Program-made: the position numbers and the translations under genes | Source of the DNA: Streptomyces cirratus | GTDB taxonomy: Bacteria; Actinomycetota; Actinomycetes; Streptomycetales; Streptomycetaceae | Direction: 5' to 3' | DNA: 64,000 bases | Assembly (NCBI RefSeq): GCF_014650775.1 | Contig: NZ_BMVP01000002.1 | Location: forward strand, 558,001-622,000 | In this document: positions 1-6,927 of the stretch, piece after piece | Layout of the letters: each line of letters begins with the position of its first letter | How positions within the stretch are numbered: the stretch's first letter is position 1 | Notes under the pieces: generated by a model | Seen by the model: only the letters and a program-made list of their open reading frames with translations | What the model was told of the DNA's origin: nothing | Database searches by the model: none

Positions 1-75
1 GGCAAGGCCCGCATGGAGGGCAAGGACTACGTCATGCAGGACGGCGACGTGGTGGAGTTCCGCTTCAACGTGTAG
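1..75 (+). CDS. ychF: Ribosome-binding GTPase/ATPase YchF, C-terminal end only
   Basis: The window opens inside this gene. The last 24 codons end in the residues DGDVVEFRFNV and then TAG. This closely matches the C-terminal TGS domain of YchF (OLA1 family), an ATP/GTP-binding protein that associates with ribosomes. Only the tail is visible, so nothing can be said about its P-loop or start. It is followed by a strong stem-loop terminator at 123-156. Confidence 0.8.
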   Translation, partial: GKARMEGKDYVMQDGDVVEFRFNV

Positions 76-86
76 TGGTGTGCATA

Positions 87-118
87 CTGCACGTTAGTTT
101 CTGACTCGAAACGTGCAG
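87..118 (+). repeat. Inverted repeat downstream of ychF
   Basis: CTGCACGTT (87-95) and AACGTGCAG (110-118) form perfect 9-bp arms around a 14-nt spacer. It sits 12 bp after the ychF stop, just before the stronger hairpin at 123-156, so it may be a first part of a double terminator. It could also be a regulatory site; nothing decides this. Confidence 0.5.
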
Positions 119-122
119 GCCA

Positions 123-156
123 GAAGGGGGCGGACTCCGCCGAGTCCGACCCCTTC
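123..156 (+). terminator. Stem-loop terminator of ychF
   Basis: Two 15-nt arms (123-137 and 142-156) pair with one mismatch around a CGCC loop. There is no clear T-tract, as is usual in Streptomyces. It lies between ychF (+) and the toxin-antitoxin genes (-), so it could serve both directions. Confidence 0.75.
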
Positions 157-210
157 GTCGTCACCGTGCTGGATGGGTGCTGGCCATTCTGACGTGGAGT
201 CAGCGGGTAA

Positions 211-474
211 TCAGGTCCCGTAGACGGTGGACCGGTGTCCCACGTGGACGACCCAGATCACCAGCTCGCCGTTGTCGATCGTGTAGACGACGCGGTAGTC
301 GCCAACGCGGAGACGGCGTCGTTCCGGCTGTGACACGAGTGCGGTGGTGCTGAAGCCGAGAGGGTCGGTCTCCAGCTCGGTCAGCTTGGCCAGGATGCGC
401 AGCGCCATGTCGCGGGGGATCTTCCGAAGCTCGGCCTGCGCCTCGGGGCGGAAGACGGTTCGGTACTCACTCAC
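211..474 (-). CDS. RelE/ParE-family toxin
   Basis: This 87-residue basic protein has the RelE/ParE toxin layout: an N-terminal FRPEAQAELRKIPRD helix, then LRVGDYRVVYTID and a C-terminal VVHVGHRSTVY strand. RelE-type toxins cleave ribosome-bound mRNA. The R, H and Y residues near the C-terminus are the kind used in that chemistry, but a ParE-type gyrase poison cannot be excluded. The start ATG overlaps the end of the antitoxin gene by 8 bp (467-474), so the two are co-transcribed and probably translationally coupled. It forms a type II toxin-antitoxin pair. Confidence 0.88.
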   Translation of the reverse strand: MSEYRTVFRPEAQAELRKIPRDMALRILAKLTELETDPLGFSTTALVSQPERRRLRVGDYRVVYTIDNGELVIWVVHVGHRSTVYGT

Positions 475-736
475 CGCGCGCCAGCGTCTCCCTCATGATG
501 TCCTCGATCGGGATGCCGGGTGCTGGGTTGGTCATGCGCTCGTCGATGATCCGATTGATCTCGCGCTCTTCCCACTCCTGGTACTTGCGCAGCACCTCGA
601 TGGAGACGACGGCCGCGACTTCCTTGCCTCGGCGCGTGATCACCGTGGGCACATCGTCGCGGTCTGCACGCTCCACGACCTCCGCCAGGTGTGCTCGCAC
701 GTCGCGAATGGACTCTACGGGTAGTGGCTGCGTCAT
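467..736 (-). CDS. Phd/YefM-family antitoxin
   Basis: This 89-residue protein starts MTQPLPVESIRDVRAHLAEV and carries the Phd/YefM DNA-binding fold with the typical VPTVITRRGKEVAAVVS core. The acidic, flexible C-terminus (from about residue 60) would wrap and neutralise the toxin encoded just downstream. The ATG at 734-736 was chosen because the fold begins there. The frame stays open upstream, but that part is low-complexity and overlaps another gene. A TGTACA-centred palindrome 26 bp upstream fits autoregulation as known for YefM. Confidence 0.88.
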   Translation of the reverse strand: MTQPLPVESIRDVRAHLAEVVERADRDDVPTVITRRGKEVAAVVSIEVLRKYQEWEEREINRIIDERMTNPAPGIPIEDIMRETLARGE

Positions 737-761
737 GCGCTCAAGCGTACCGAGTGTCCCA

Positions 762-771
762 TGTGTACACA
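762..771 (-). promoter_or_regulatory. Candidate YefM-type operator
   Basis: TGTGTACACA is a perfect 10-bp palindrome with a TGTACA core, centred about 30 bp upstream of the antitoxin start. E. coli YefM-YoeB is known to bind palindromes with this same core. Position, core and neighbouring Phd/YefM gene agree, but only one palindrome is visible, where E. coli has a long and a short one. Confidence 0.6.
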
Positions 772-989
772 ATGTCGCGGGCGGCCTGCCCTCGCCGCGG
801 ACGCGCGTACTGGATGTTCCGGAGAACCGCGAGCCCCGCAAGTACTTCCAGGTCCGCTGGGTTGACGCCGGCGCCATCCCTGACGCGTTTGTCGACACAC
901 GGCCGGTGCCCTCCGCCAATATGTGGCGCGGCGCAGGGGTGTTCTTGAACGGCTGGTGGGCTGAGTCGGCGGTGGCTACGGCTGTGGTT

Positions 990-1616
990 TCACTTCCGGT
1001 TTGACCTGAGGAGGGATACAGGCCGCGCCTCGGGGTGGCCGGCGAGGGCCCGGCGGATGGTGGCGAGGGGGACGGGGCGCTCGTAGTAGTCCTCGAAGTG
1101 GGCCTGGACGGTCTCGGCGGAGCGGTCGGTGAGGAGGTGGAAGAGGAAGCCGGAGCCGTCCGGGTCCTCGCTGTCGGCGGGGAAGGTGATGGTCGAGCCG
1201 GTGCGCCAGCCGGTGTCGCCGGTTTCCCACCACAGGCATGCGGTGACTCGATGGACGTCGATGCCCTCGTCATGGAAGGCGGGGTCGTCCAGGAGCGGGC
1301 GCAGCGCCGTGGGTACTTCGTCGATGACACCGGGCCAGACCTGCTCGTCGTCCGTCCCGTACGGACTCATCGCCGATTCGTGGTCGAAGCCGCGTATGAG
1401 CATGCCCGCCGGGGTGAAGAGGACGGAGAAGTCGTCCCCCGAGCCGTTCTCCATCTGTGCCGCCTCCGTGCCGGGGCCCCAGGCGGCGTCAAAGGTGTAC
1501 TGGCAGAAACGCGGATCGTCGCCGATCGCGCTGTCCAAGAAGGCCAGTGCGCGCAGGTGGGCGCGGAGTTGGGCCGGTTCGGGCAGGCGGGCGGCAACCT
1601 CGTGCACAGTGCTCAT
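990..1616 (-). CDS. Conserved Streptomyces hypothetical protein
   Basis: I recognise this as a recurring but uncharacterised Streptomyces family: an N-terminal MSTVHEVAARLP helix, then a segment with GSGDDFSVLFTPAG and RGFDHESAMSPY, and an acidic Trp-rich second half (ACLWWETGDTGW). It is 208 residues with no signal peptide or membrane segment, so it is probably cytoplasmic. The start is placed at ATG 1614-1616 because family members begin there. A GTG at 1659-1661 would add 15 residues. SUKH-like immunity or sensor proteins look somewhat similar in composition, but I cannot assign a function. Confidence 0.7.
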   Translation of the reverse strand: MSTVHEVAARLPEPAQLRAHLRALAFLDSAIGDDPRFCQYTFDAAWGPGTEAAQMENGSGDDFSVLFTPAGMLIRGFDHESAMSPYGTDDEQVWPGVIDEVPTALRPLLDDPAFHDEGIDVHRVTACLWWETGDTGWRTGSTITFPADSEDPDGSGFLFHLLTDRSAETVQAHFEDYYERPVPLATIRRALAGHPEARPVSLLRSNRK

Positions 1617-1814
1617 GACGCCATGGAAGCAGCCGTCACTGACATCCACCTCGGCCCGCACCTCGGGCGGAAGGCCGCCCAGCGGATGCCGTCCGGCTCG
1701 GTCCGGTCCGCCTGACGTTGCAGGCAGGCGCGGTGGGCGCGGCGCAGGGGCGCGACCGAACCGTCGATCTCCAAGGGGCCGGCTCCCGGTCGGTGGAGGC
1801 GGGTGCTTCGGTGG

Positions 1815-2804
1815 TCAGAGGCCCTGGACGGAGGCCACCGTGAAGGTGGTGGGGGTGCCGGTGGAGGGGGTCATGGGGCCGTCCTTGTCGAATTGGGAGC
1901 GGACCACCAGGGTGCGGCCCGGGGTGTGGGTGAGGGTGGTGGGGATCTGGAGGGCCTGGTCCGTCAGGGTGCGGGTGAGGCGGGCGGCGGTGCCGTCCGG
2001 GGTGAGCTGCCAGCGGGTCAGCGTGTTGGTGGTGTTGTGGGCCACGCGCAGGACGCCGCCTGGGGAGAGCTGGAGGCCGTCCCCGTGCTTGAGGTCGCCG
2101 CCGCGGAGGGTGACGCGGGACAGGGCGCCCGTGCGCAGGTCGATGCGGTGGAGGTCGCCCGCGGTCATGTCGACGGTCAGCAGGAAGCGGCCCGCCGGGT
2201 CGGCGACGATGCCGTTCAGCGAGACGCTGCCCGCCGGCGACGGCGTCACCCGGCCGCTCAGGTCGTACGCCACCTCCAGCGGGCCGGAGCCGGCGGCCAG
2301 CTGCGCCGGGGTGACGCGGTAGACCGCCGCGCGGAGGCTGTCGGTGAGGTAGGCGGTGCCGTCCGGGGTCAGCGCCAGGTCGTTGACGAAGGACGGGGCG
2401 CCGCCCGGGGTGTCGAAGTGGGCCAAGCGGGTCCCGGTGCGGGTGTCGTACACCGCGACGCCCTTGGTGGAGTCGGTGACCCACAGCCGGCCGTGGGCGT
2501 CGGCCGACAGGCCGTTCGCGGTGTGGCGGCCGTCGGCCCCGGCGGGGAGGAAGACCTCGGCCGTGCCCTGGCCGGGGCGGGCGCGGTAGACGGTGCCGTC
2601 CGCGTACGAGCCGACGTAGACCGTGCCGGTTCGGGGGTCGGAGGTTATGCCCTCGGGGTAGACCTTGGCGCCGGGGAGGACGAACGCGGTGGAGAGCCGG
2701 GCGGCGGTGGACGCGTCGGCCGGGGCCGCGCCCAGCGTCAGGACCGTGGCGACGGCGGCGGCGAGGGGTACGGCCTTGGCGGTGAACCGCGCGGAGAAGC
2801 GCAT
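1815..2804 (-). CDS. Secreted SMP-30/gluconolactonase-like beta-propeller protein
   Basis: This 329-residue protein has a clear Sec signal peptide (basic start, hydrophobic AVPLAAAVATVLTLG, probable cleavage after APADA near residue 31). The mature part repeats short beta-propeller blades such as YPEGITSDPRTGTVYVGSY, HTANGLSADAHGRLWVTDS and VNDLALTPDGTAYLTDS, as in SMP-30/gluconolactonase and strictosidine-synthase-like proteins. These often hydrolyse lactones or bind calcium. The exact substrate is unknown. It is divergent from a MarR regulator with overlapping palindromes between them, so it may be that regulator's target. Confidence 0.8.
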   Translation of the reverse strand: MRFSARFTAKAVPLAAAVATVLTLGAAPADASTAARLSTAFVLPGAKVYPEGITSDPRTGTVYVGSYADGTVYRARPGQGTAEVFLPAGADGRHTANGLSADAHGRLWVTDSTKGVAVYDTRTGTRLAHFDTPGGAPSFVNDLALTPDGTAYLTDSLRAAVYRVTPAQLAAGSGPLEVAYDLSGRVTPSPAGSVSLNGIVADPAGRFLLTVDMTAGDLHRIDLRTGALSRVTLRGGDLKHGDGLQLSPGGVLRVAHNTTNTLTRWQLTPDGTAARLTRTLTDQALQIPTTLTHTPGRTLVVRSQFDKDGPMTPSTGTPTTFTVASVQGL

Positions 2805-2850
2805 CTGGGGAAGTCCTTCGTGTGAGGTCGATCGATGATGTGCGCACGAA

Positions 2851-2868
2851 TCTAAGTTAGAGTTCTAA
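2851..2868. promoter_or_regulatory. Overlapping palindromes, candidate MarR operator
   Basis: TCTAAGTTAGA (2851-2861) is a palindrome of TCTAA/TTAGA around one base. It overlaps TTAGAGTTCTAA (2857-2868), the same half-sites in opposite order around GT. The stretch is AT-rich compared with its surroundings and lies in the 85-bp gap between the divergent SMP-30-like and marR genes. MarR proteins commonly bind such sites and repress both directions. Confidence 0.6.
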
Positions 2869-2889
2869 TGAGTGCAAGGGGCCTAGGAT

Positions 2890-3333
2890 GTGGGGATGAC
2901 TTCCCTGCCCGCTCAGGAGCGCATCGGCTCGCACATCAAGCGCGCCGAGCAGGCGCTCCTCGCGGCGAAGAACGCGGCGTGCAAGCCGGCCGCAGTAACG
3001 GTTCCCCAGTACGCCGCCCTGCTCTGGCTCGCCGAGAAGCCGGGCATCTCCGCCGCCGCGCTCTCGCGCCTGTGCGGGGTGACGCCGCCGACGATGAACA
3101 CCGTGCTGAAGAACCTCCAGGAGCGCGGGCTCATCGAGCGGACGCCGCACGAGTGGCACGGCAACGTGCTGGAGACCCGGCTCACCGAGCAGGGCCGGGC
3201 CGTGATGGAGCTGGCGGACGCCGGTGCGGTGCGGGTGGAGCGGGCGTTGGCGGCCGAGTTCAGCGGTGAGGAGCGGGAGCGGCTCATCGAGCTGCTGGGG
3301 CGGTGCGCGCAGGTCCTCGACGCCTTGAAGTGA
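2890..3333 (+). CDS. MarR-family transcriptional regulator
   Basis: A 147-residue winged-helix protein: recognition-helix region SAAALSRLCGVTPPTMNTVLK followed by the wing LIERTPHEWHGNVLETRLTEQGRAV, both typical of MarR. It should bind DNA as a dimer and release it on ligand binding or cysteine oxidation. The GTG at 2890 follows an AAGGGG at good spacing; ATG at 2896 is the alternative. The overlapping TTAGA/TCTAA palindromes just upstream probably give autoregulation and control of the divergent secreted protein gene. It could also affect the esterase gene downstream. Confidence 0.9.
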   Translation: MGMTSLPAQERIGSHIKRAEQALLAAKNAACKPAAVTVPQYAALLWLAEKPGISAAALSRLCGVTPPTMNTVLKNLQERGLIERTPHEWHGNVLETRLTEQGRAVMELADAGAVRVERALAAEFSGEERERLIELLGRCAQVLDALK

Positions 3334-3446
3334 GGCGGTCGGCGGGTGAGGTTTCCCCGGCTTTTGGCCGGGTCGGGAACTCCCGGCAGGATTCGTACAT
3401 CAGCACTAGGGAAGCCCCACCCCGTTCAGCGTTCGGAGCGAAGACC

Positions 3447-4589
3447 GTGCCCCAGTACCCACAGAGCCCGCGGTCCCAGGACACCCCGGCCGCCGACGGC
3501 CCCGCGCCGGGGCGGTCCCGTCGCGCGGTATGGATCAGCGCCGGCCTCGCGGTCGCGCTGGTCGTCGGGGGCGGCGGCTTCGTCGCCTGGAAGTTCGAGT
3601 GGTTCTCCGGCAACGGCCGGGCCGTCTCCTTCGGCAAGACCGCCCCGCCCGCCGCGCACGGCGACGGCAAGGCGCCGCGGAGCCCGCAGCCGCAGGCCCC
3701 GTCGGCCCCGGCGGTGCCCACCGGCGACCCGGACGTCCTCATGGAGACCGGCCCCCGGGCCGAGTTCAAGCAGACCGCCAAGCTGGACGACGGGACGGTC
3801 ATCGCCAAGACGCGCCTCACGGGCGCCAAGTCCGGGTTCGAGGGCGACGTCTGGGTCTGGACGCCGAAGGAGTACAGCGACCCGAAGTACGCCAAGAGCG
3901 CCTTCCCGGTCCTGATCTCGCTGCCCGGCGGCAACGGCTTCCCGGCCAATTACTGGTCCGACCGCAGCCTCGGCCTGCAAAAGGCCGTCGAGGAGGGAGT
4001 GGCGGCCGGTACCAGCCTGCCGTTCATCCTGATCATGCCGGTGCTCAACCCGGACAACAAGTACTACTACGACGGCTCGGACATCCCCGGCCAGCCCAAG
4101 ATGGGCACCTGGCTCGCCGAGGACGTACCGGACTTCACCCGCGCCAACTTCCGTACGTACAAGTCCCGCGACGGCTGGGCCTTCATGGGCTCCTCCTCGG
4201 GAGGCTTCGTCGGCATGAAGCAGGTCCTCCAGCACCCGGACCGGTTCAAGGCCGTGATCGCCAGCGGCGGGGAGATAGTTCCCGACTCCCCGCTCTGGAA
4301 GGGCCACCAGACGGAGATGGACGAGAACAACCCGGAGAAGCTCGCCAGGAAACTGATCGACGGCAAGGGTCCGGACGTCTACATCAACTTCCAGGTCGGC
4401 ACGAAGGAGACCGGCAAGGACCGGATGCTGCGGTTCCAGCGCGAGTTCGGTACGGGCCCGGTCAAGACGACCATCCATGACATCCAGAACGGCGAACACA
4501 ACGGCTGGCATTACGTCCGGGGGATGAAGGAAAGCTCCCTGGAGTGGATCAGCAAGGTGTTGAAGGGGCCCGTCCCGGCGGCCGGCTGA
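3447..4589 (+). CDS. Membrane-anchored esterase, putative-esterase (antigen 85-like) family, copy 1
   Basis: A 380-residue protein with a cytoplasmic Pro-rich tail, one membrane segment (ISAGLAVALVVGGGGFVAW, about residues 32-50), a low-complexity linker and an extracellular alpha/beta-hydrolase domain. The nucleophile elbow is GSSSGG with Ser about residue 250. A late GEHNGWHY supplies a plausible catalytic His. The fold matches PF00756 esterases, which include feruloyl esterases and mycolyltransferases. The substrate is unknown. GTG 3447 is preceded by GGAG at 8 nt. A second, closely related copy follows at 4845-6065. Confidence 0.8.
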   Translation: MPQYPQSPRSQDTPAADGPAPGRSRRAVWISAGLAVALVVGGGGFVAWKFEWFSGNGRAVSFGKTAPPAAHGDGKAPRSPQPQAPSAPAVPTGDPDVLMETGPRAEFKQTAKLDDGTVIAKTRLTGAKSGFEGDVWVWTPKEYSDPKYAKSAFPVLISLPGGNGFPANYWSDRSLGLQKAVEEGVAAGTSLPFILIMPVLNPDNKYYYDGSDIPGQPKMGTWLAEDVPDFTRANFRTYKSRDGWAFMGSSSGGFVGMKQVLQHPDRFKAVIASGGEIVPDSPLWKGHQTEMDENNPEKLARKLIDGKGPDVYINFQVGTKETGKDRMLRFQREFGTGPVKTTIHDIQNGEHNGWHYVRGMKESSLEWISKVLKGPVPAAG

Positions 4590-4631
4590 CGAGCGGGCCT
4601 GCTGACCGCACCACCGCCGCGACCTGCGCAA

Positions 4632-4666
4632 ACGGCCGCTGTCCCGGTTCTCGGAGCGGCGGCCGT
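4632..4666 (+). terminator. Weak stem-loop between the two esterase genes
   Basis: ACGGCCGC (4632-4639) pairs with GCGGCCGT (4659-4666) across a 19-nt loop. It could end transcription of the first esterase. The stem is short and the loop long, so it is uncertain. Confidence 0.35.
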
Positions 4667-4759
4667 GGACAGCGCGGGCACCCCGGTCCGCGCCGGGGGG
4701 TCCGTCCCTCGCGTGGCTCTCACCACGTCGCACCCGTCCCAGGCAACCCATAGCGTCGT

Positions 4760-4782
4760 TCACACCTCTGTCAGGGGTGTGA
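4760..4782 (+). promoter_or_regulatory. Inverted repeat upstream of second esterase gene
   Basis: TCACACC (4760-4766) and GGTGTGA (4776-4782) are perfect 7-bp arms with a 9-nt spacer, 62 bp before the second esterase start. It may be an operator or a 5' leader hairpin. No matching element is seen before the first copy. Confidence 0.35.
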
Positions 4783-4844
4783 GGGGGACCTATCGGTCCG
4801 ACCCGCGCTCGCGACGAGCGCCGGAGAAGGAACGGGAAAAATCC

Positions 4845-6065
4845 GTGCAGCAAGACCAGCAAGGCGACGGCGGTCCGACGGCCACCGGTACGGCGACGAC
4901 CACGACCAGCGGGGCATCCGCCACGACCACCGGGGCATCCGCCACGACCACCGGGGCATCCGCCACGACCACCGGGGCGCGCGGCACGACCAACGCGGAG
5001 CCCGCCACGACCACCGGGTCACCCGCCAGGACCACCGGCCGGCGTCGCCTCGTTCTCCTCGGCGGCGGCCTCGCCCTCGCCCTCGTCGCCGGGGGCGGCG
5101 TGGCGGCGTACAAGACCGGCTTCTTCTCGGGCGTCGGCGAACCGGTCGCCTTCGGCAAGACCCAGGAGACCGCCGCGGCCGCCGTGGACATGCCCAACGG
5201 GGTCCGCATGCCCACCGGCCCGAAGGCCGCGTTCGTCCGCGCCGCCCGGCTGCCCGACGGCACCCAGATCGCCAAGACCACCCTGACCGGGGCGAAGTCC
5301 GGCTTCACCGGCGACGTGTGGGTGTGGGTGCCGAAGGAGTACGACGAGCCGAGGTACGCCAAGAGCGCCTTCCCGGTCCTGATCTCACTGCCCGGCGGCC
5401 GCGGCTACCCCACCAACTACTGGGGCACCGGCCCCGGCCTCGGCCTCCAGCAGGCCGTGGCCGACGGGGCGAAGGCCGGTACCAGCCTGCCGTTCATCCT
5501 GGTCATGCCGGTGATCAACGCCGACACCAAGCACCACTACGACGGCTCCGACATCCCCGGCCAGCCCAAGATGGGCACCTGGATGGCCGATGACGTCCCG
5601 GACTTCACCAGGGCCAATTTCCGCACCTTCACCTCCCGCGACGGGTGGGCCTTCATGGGCTCCTCCTCGGGCGGCTTCGGCGCCTTCAAGCACGTCCTCA
5701 AGTACCCCGACCGCTTCAAAGCCGTCATCGCGAGCGGCGTGGACATCGTCCCCGACTCCCCGCTGTGGAAGGGGAACCGGCAGGCCATGGACGAGAACAA
5801 CCCCGAGAAGCTCGCCGAAGAGCTGATCGAGGCCGGCGGCCCGGACGTCTACGTCAACTTCCAGATCGGCACCAAGGAGAGCGGCCGCGACCTCGCCGAG
5901 AAGTTCATGCGGCAGTACGGCAAGGGTCCCGTGCACACCCGTCTCCAGGTGATCCAGGATGGCGAGCACAATGGCAAGTCGTACGTGCGCGGAATGCGGG
6001 AGGGCTCCTTGGAGTGGATCAGCAAGGTGATGCTTGCGCCGACCCCCGACCCCGACGTGCCGTGA
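4845..6065 (+). CDS. Membrane-anchored esterase, putative-esterase family, copy 2
   Basis: A 406-residue paralogue of the preceding esterase. The catalytic domains share long identical stretches, for example DGSDIPGQPKMGTW and WAFMGSSSGGF (Ser about residue 274) and GEHNG with the late His. The N-terminus differs: it is a Thr/Ala-rich cytoplasmic tail containing three exact 7-residue repeats (GASATTT), then the membrane segment LVLLGGGLALALVAGGGVAAY. Start GTG 4845 is preceded by a GGGAA motif. The protease gene downstream starts within its stop codon, so the two are coupled. The pair looks like a tandem duplication. Confidence 0.8.
   Translation: MQQDQQGDGGPTATGTATTTTSGASATTTGASATTTGASATTTGARGTTNAEPATTTGSPARTTGRRRLVLLGGGLALALVAGGGVAAYKTGFFSGVGEPVAFGKTQETAAAAVDMPNGVRMPTGPKAAFVRAARLPDGTQIAKTTLTGAKSGFTGDVWVWVPKEYDEPRYAKSAFPVLISLPGGRGYPTNYWGTGPGLGLQQAVADGAKAGTSLPFILVMPVINADTKHHYDGSDIPGQPKMGTWMADDVPDFTRANFRTFTSRDGWAFMGSSSGGFGAFKHVLKYPDRFKAVIASGVDIVPDSPLWKGNRQAMDENNPEKLAEELIEAGGPDVYVNFQIGTKESGRDLAEKFMRQYGKGPVHTRLQVIQDGEHNGKSYVRGMREGSLEWISKVMLAPTPDPDVP
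4911..4973 (+). repeat. Three exact 21-bp tandem repeats in esterase copy 2
   Basis: Units at 4911-4931, 4932-4952 and 4953-4973 are identical, and a degenerate fourth unit follows at 4974-4994. The period is a multiple of three, so copy-number change would lengthen or shorten the Thr-rich tail by seven residues without a frameshift. Confidence 0.9.
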
Positions 6066-6859
6066 GCCCGGTGGTGAAGGGACGCGCCGTCATCGGCGCG
6101 CTGGCCGCCGCCGGGATCGCGGCGGTGTTCGGCGTCGCGTTCGTCGAGGCGACGGGGGACCGGGCGGTGCACCCCTTCCCCACGGTCGGGGTCCTGATGG
6201 CCAACGGGGAGCACTGGTGCACGGCCAGCGTCGTGGACAGCCCCAAGGGCAACGTCGTCGCCACCGCCGCGCACTGCGTGGCCCCCGCCGGCGAGGACGG
6301 ACAGCCGGGCGACGCAGCGCACGACGGCCTCGCCATCGGTGAGCTCGCCTTCGCGCCCGCCTTCTCCGGCGAGGGCTCGGGCACCCGGCCCTTGGGGCTG
6401 TGGAAGGTGCGCTCCATCCACGTCGACGACCGTTGGACGAAGTGGGGCGACGAGACCGCCGACTTCGCCTTCCTCACCGTCGAACCCGACGGGGACGGCC
6501 GCAGCGTGCAGGACCGGGTCGGCCGCGACGAGGCGCCGAAACCCGACTGGACCTCCGGGTACGAGCGGGAGGTCACCGTCGTCGGCTACCCGGAGCCCGA
6601 CCGCAACCCGCAGAACAAGCCGGTCTCCTGCACGACGCAGACCCGCCACGACGAGGACGACCCCGCCATGCTGTACATCAGCTGCTCGGGCTTCTGGACG
6701 GGCACCAGCGGCAGCCCCTGGATCGCCGACCGGGGCGGCCCCGGCCGGCCGGGCCGGCTGATCGGGGTGCTCAGCGGCGGCGACACGGACGTGGACTCCA
6801 CGGCCGCGCTGTACGACGAACGGGCGAAGGCCCTGTACGACCAGGCAGCGCGCGGCTGA
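6062..6859 (+). CDS. Trypsin-like serine protease, exported
   Basis: A 265-residue S1-family protease. An N-terminal hydrophobic segment (VIGALAAAGIAAVFGVAFV) acts as signal or anchor. The catalytic triad is visible: His71 in TAAHC, Asp134 in ETADFAF, Ser216 in GTSGSPW. Cys pairs flank the His and Ser regions. The GTG start overlaps the stop of the esterase gene (GTGA), so protease and esterase are translationally coupled. A joint role outside the membrane, such as processing of envelope proteins, is an inference. Confidence 0.82.
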   Translation: MSPVVKGRAVIGALAAAGIAAVFGVAFVEATGDRAVHPFPTVGVLMANGEHWCTASVVDSPKGNVVATAAHCVAPAGEDGQPGDAAHDGLAIGELAFAPAFSGEGSGTRPLGLWKVRSIHVDDRWTKWGDETADFAFLTVEPDGDGRSVQDRVGRDEAPKPDWTSGYEREVTVVGYPEPDRNPQNKPVSCTTQTRHDEDDPAMLYISCSGFWTGTSGSPWIADRGGPGRPGRLIGVLSGGDTDVDSTAALYDERAKALYDQAARG

Positions 6860-6871
6860 GCCGCCGCCCCA

Positions 6872-6927
6872 GCCGCTCAGCCGCGCTCAGTGCTCACGAG
6901 CCGCTCAGCCGCGCTCGGTGCTCACGA
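6872..6927. repeat. 28-bp tandem duplication over the end of the EamA gene
   Basis: Two adjacent 28-bp copies (6872-6899 and 6900-6927) differ at a single base. The second copy contains the stop codon and last codons of the EamA gene on the minus strand; the first is an extra copy beyond the stop. It marks a recent slippage or duplication in the convergent gap. Confidence 0.9.

Noticed and set aside
467-1330. A longer, 287-residue version of the antitoxin
   Set aside because: The extra 198 residues are Pro/Ser/Thr/Arg-rich, overlap the neighbouring hypothetical gene, and the known fold begins at the internal ATG 734-736.
1617-1814. A gene in the gap between the hypothetical and SMP-30-like genes
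   Set aside because: Frames there are only low-complexity extensions of shadows; no ribosome site or family match.
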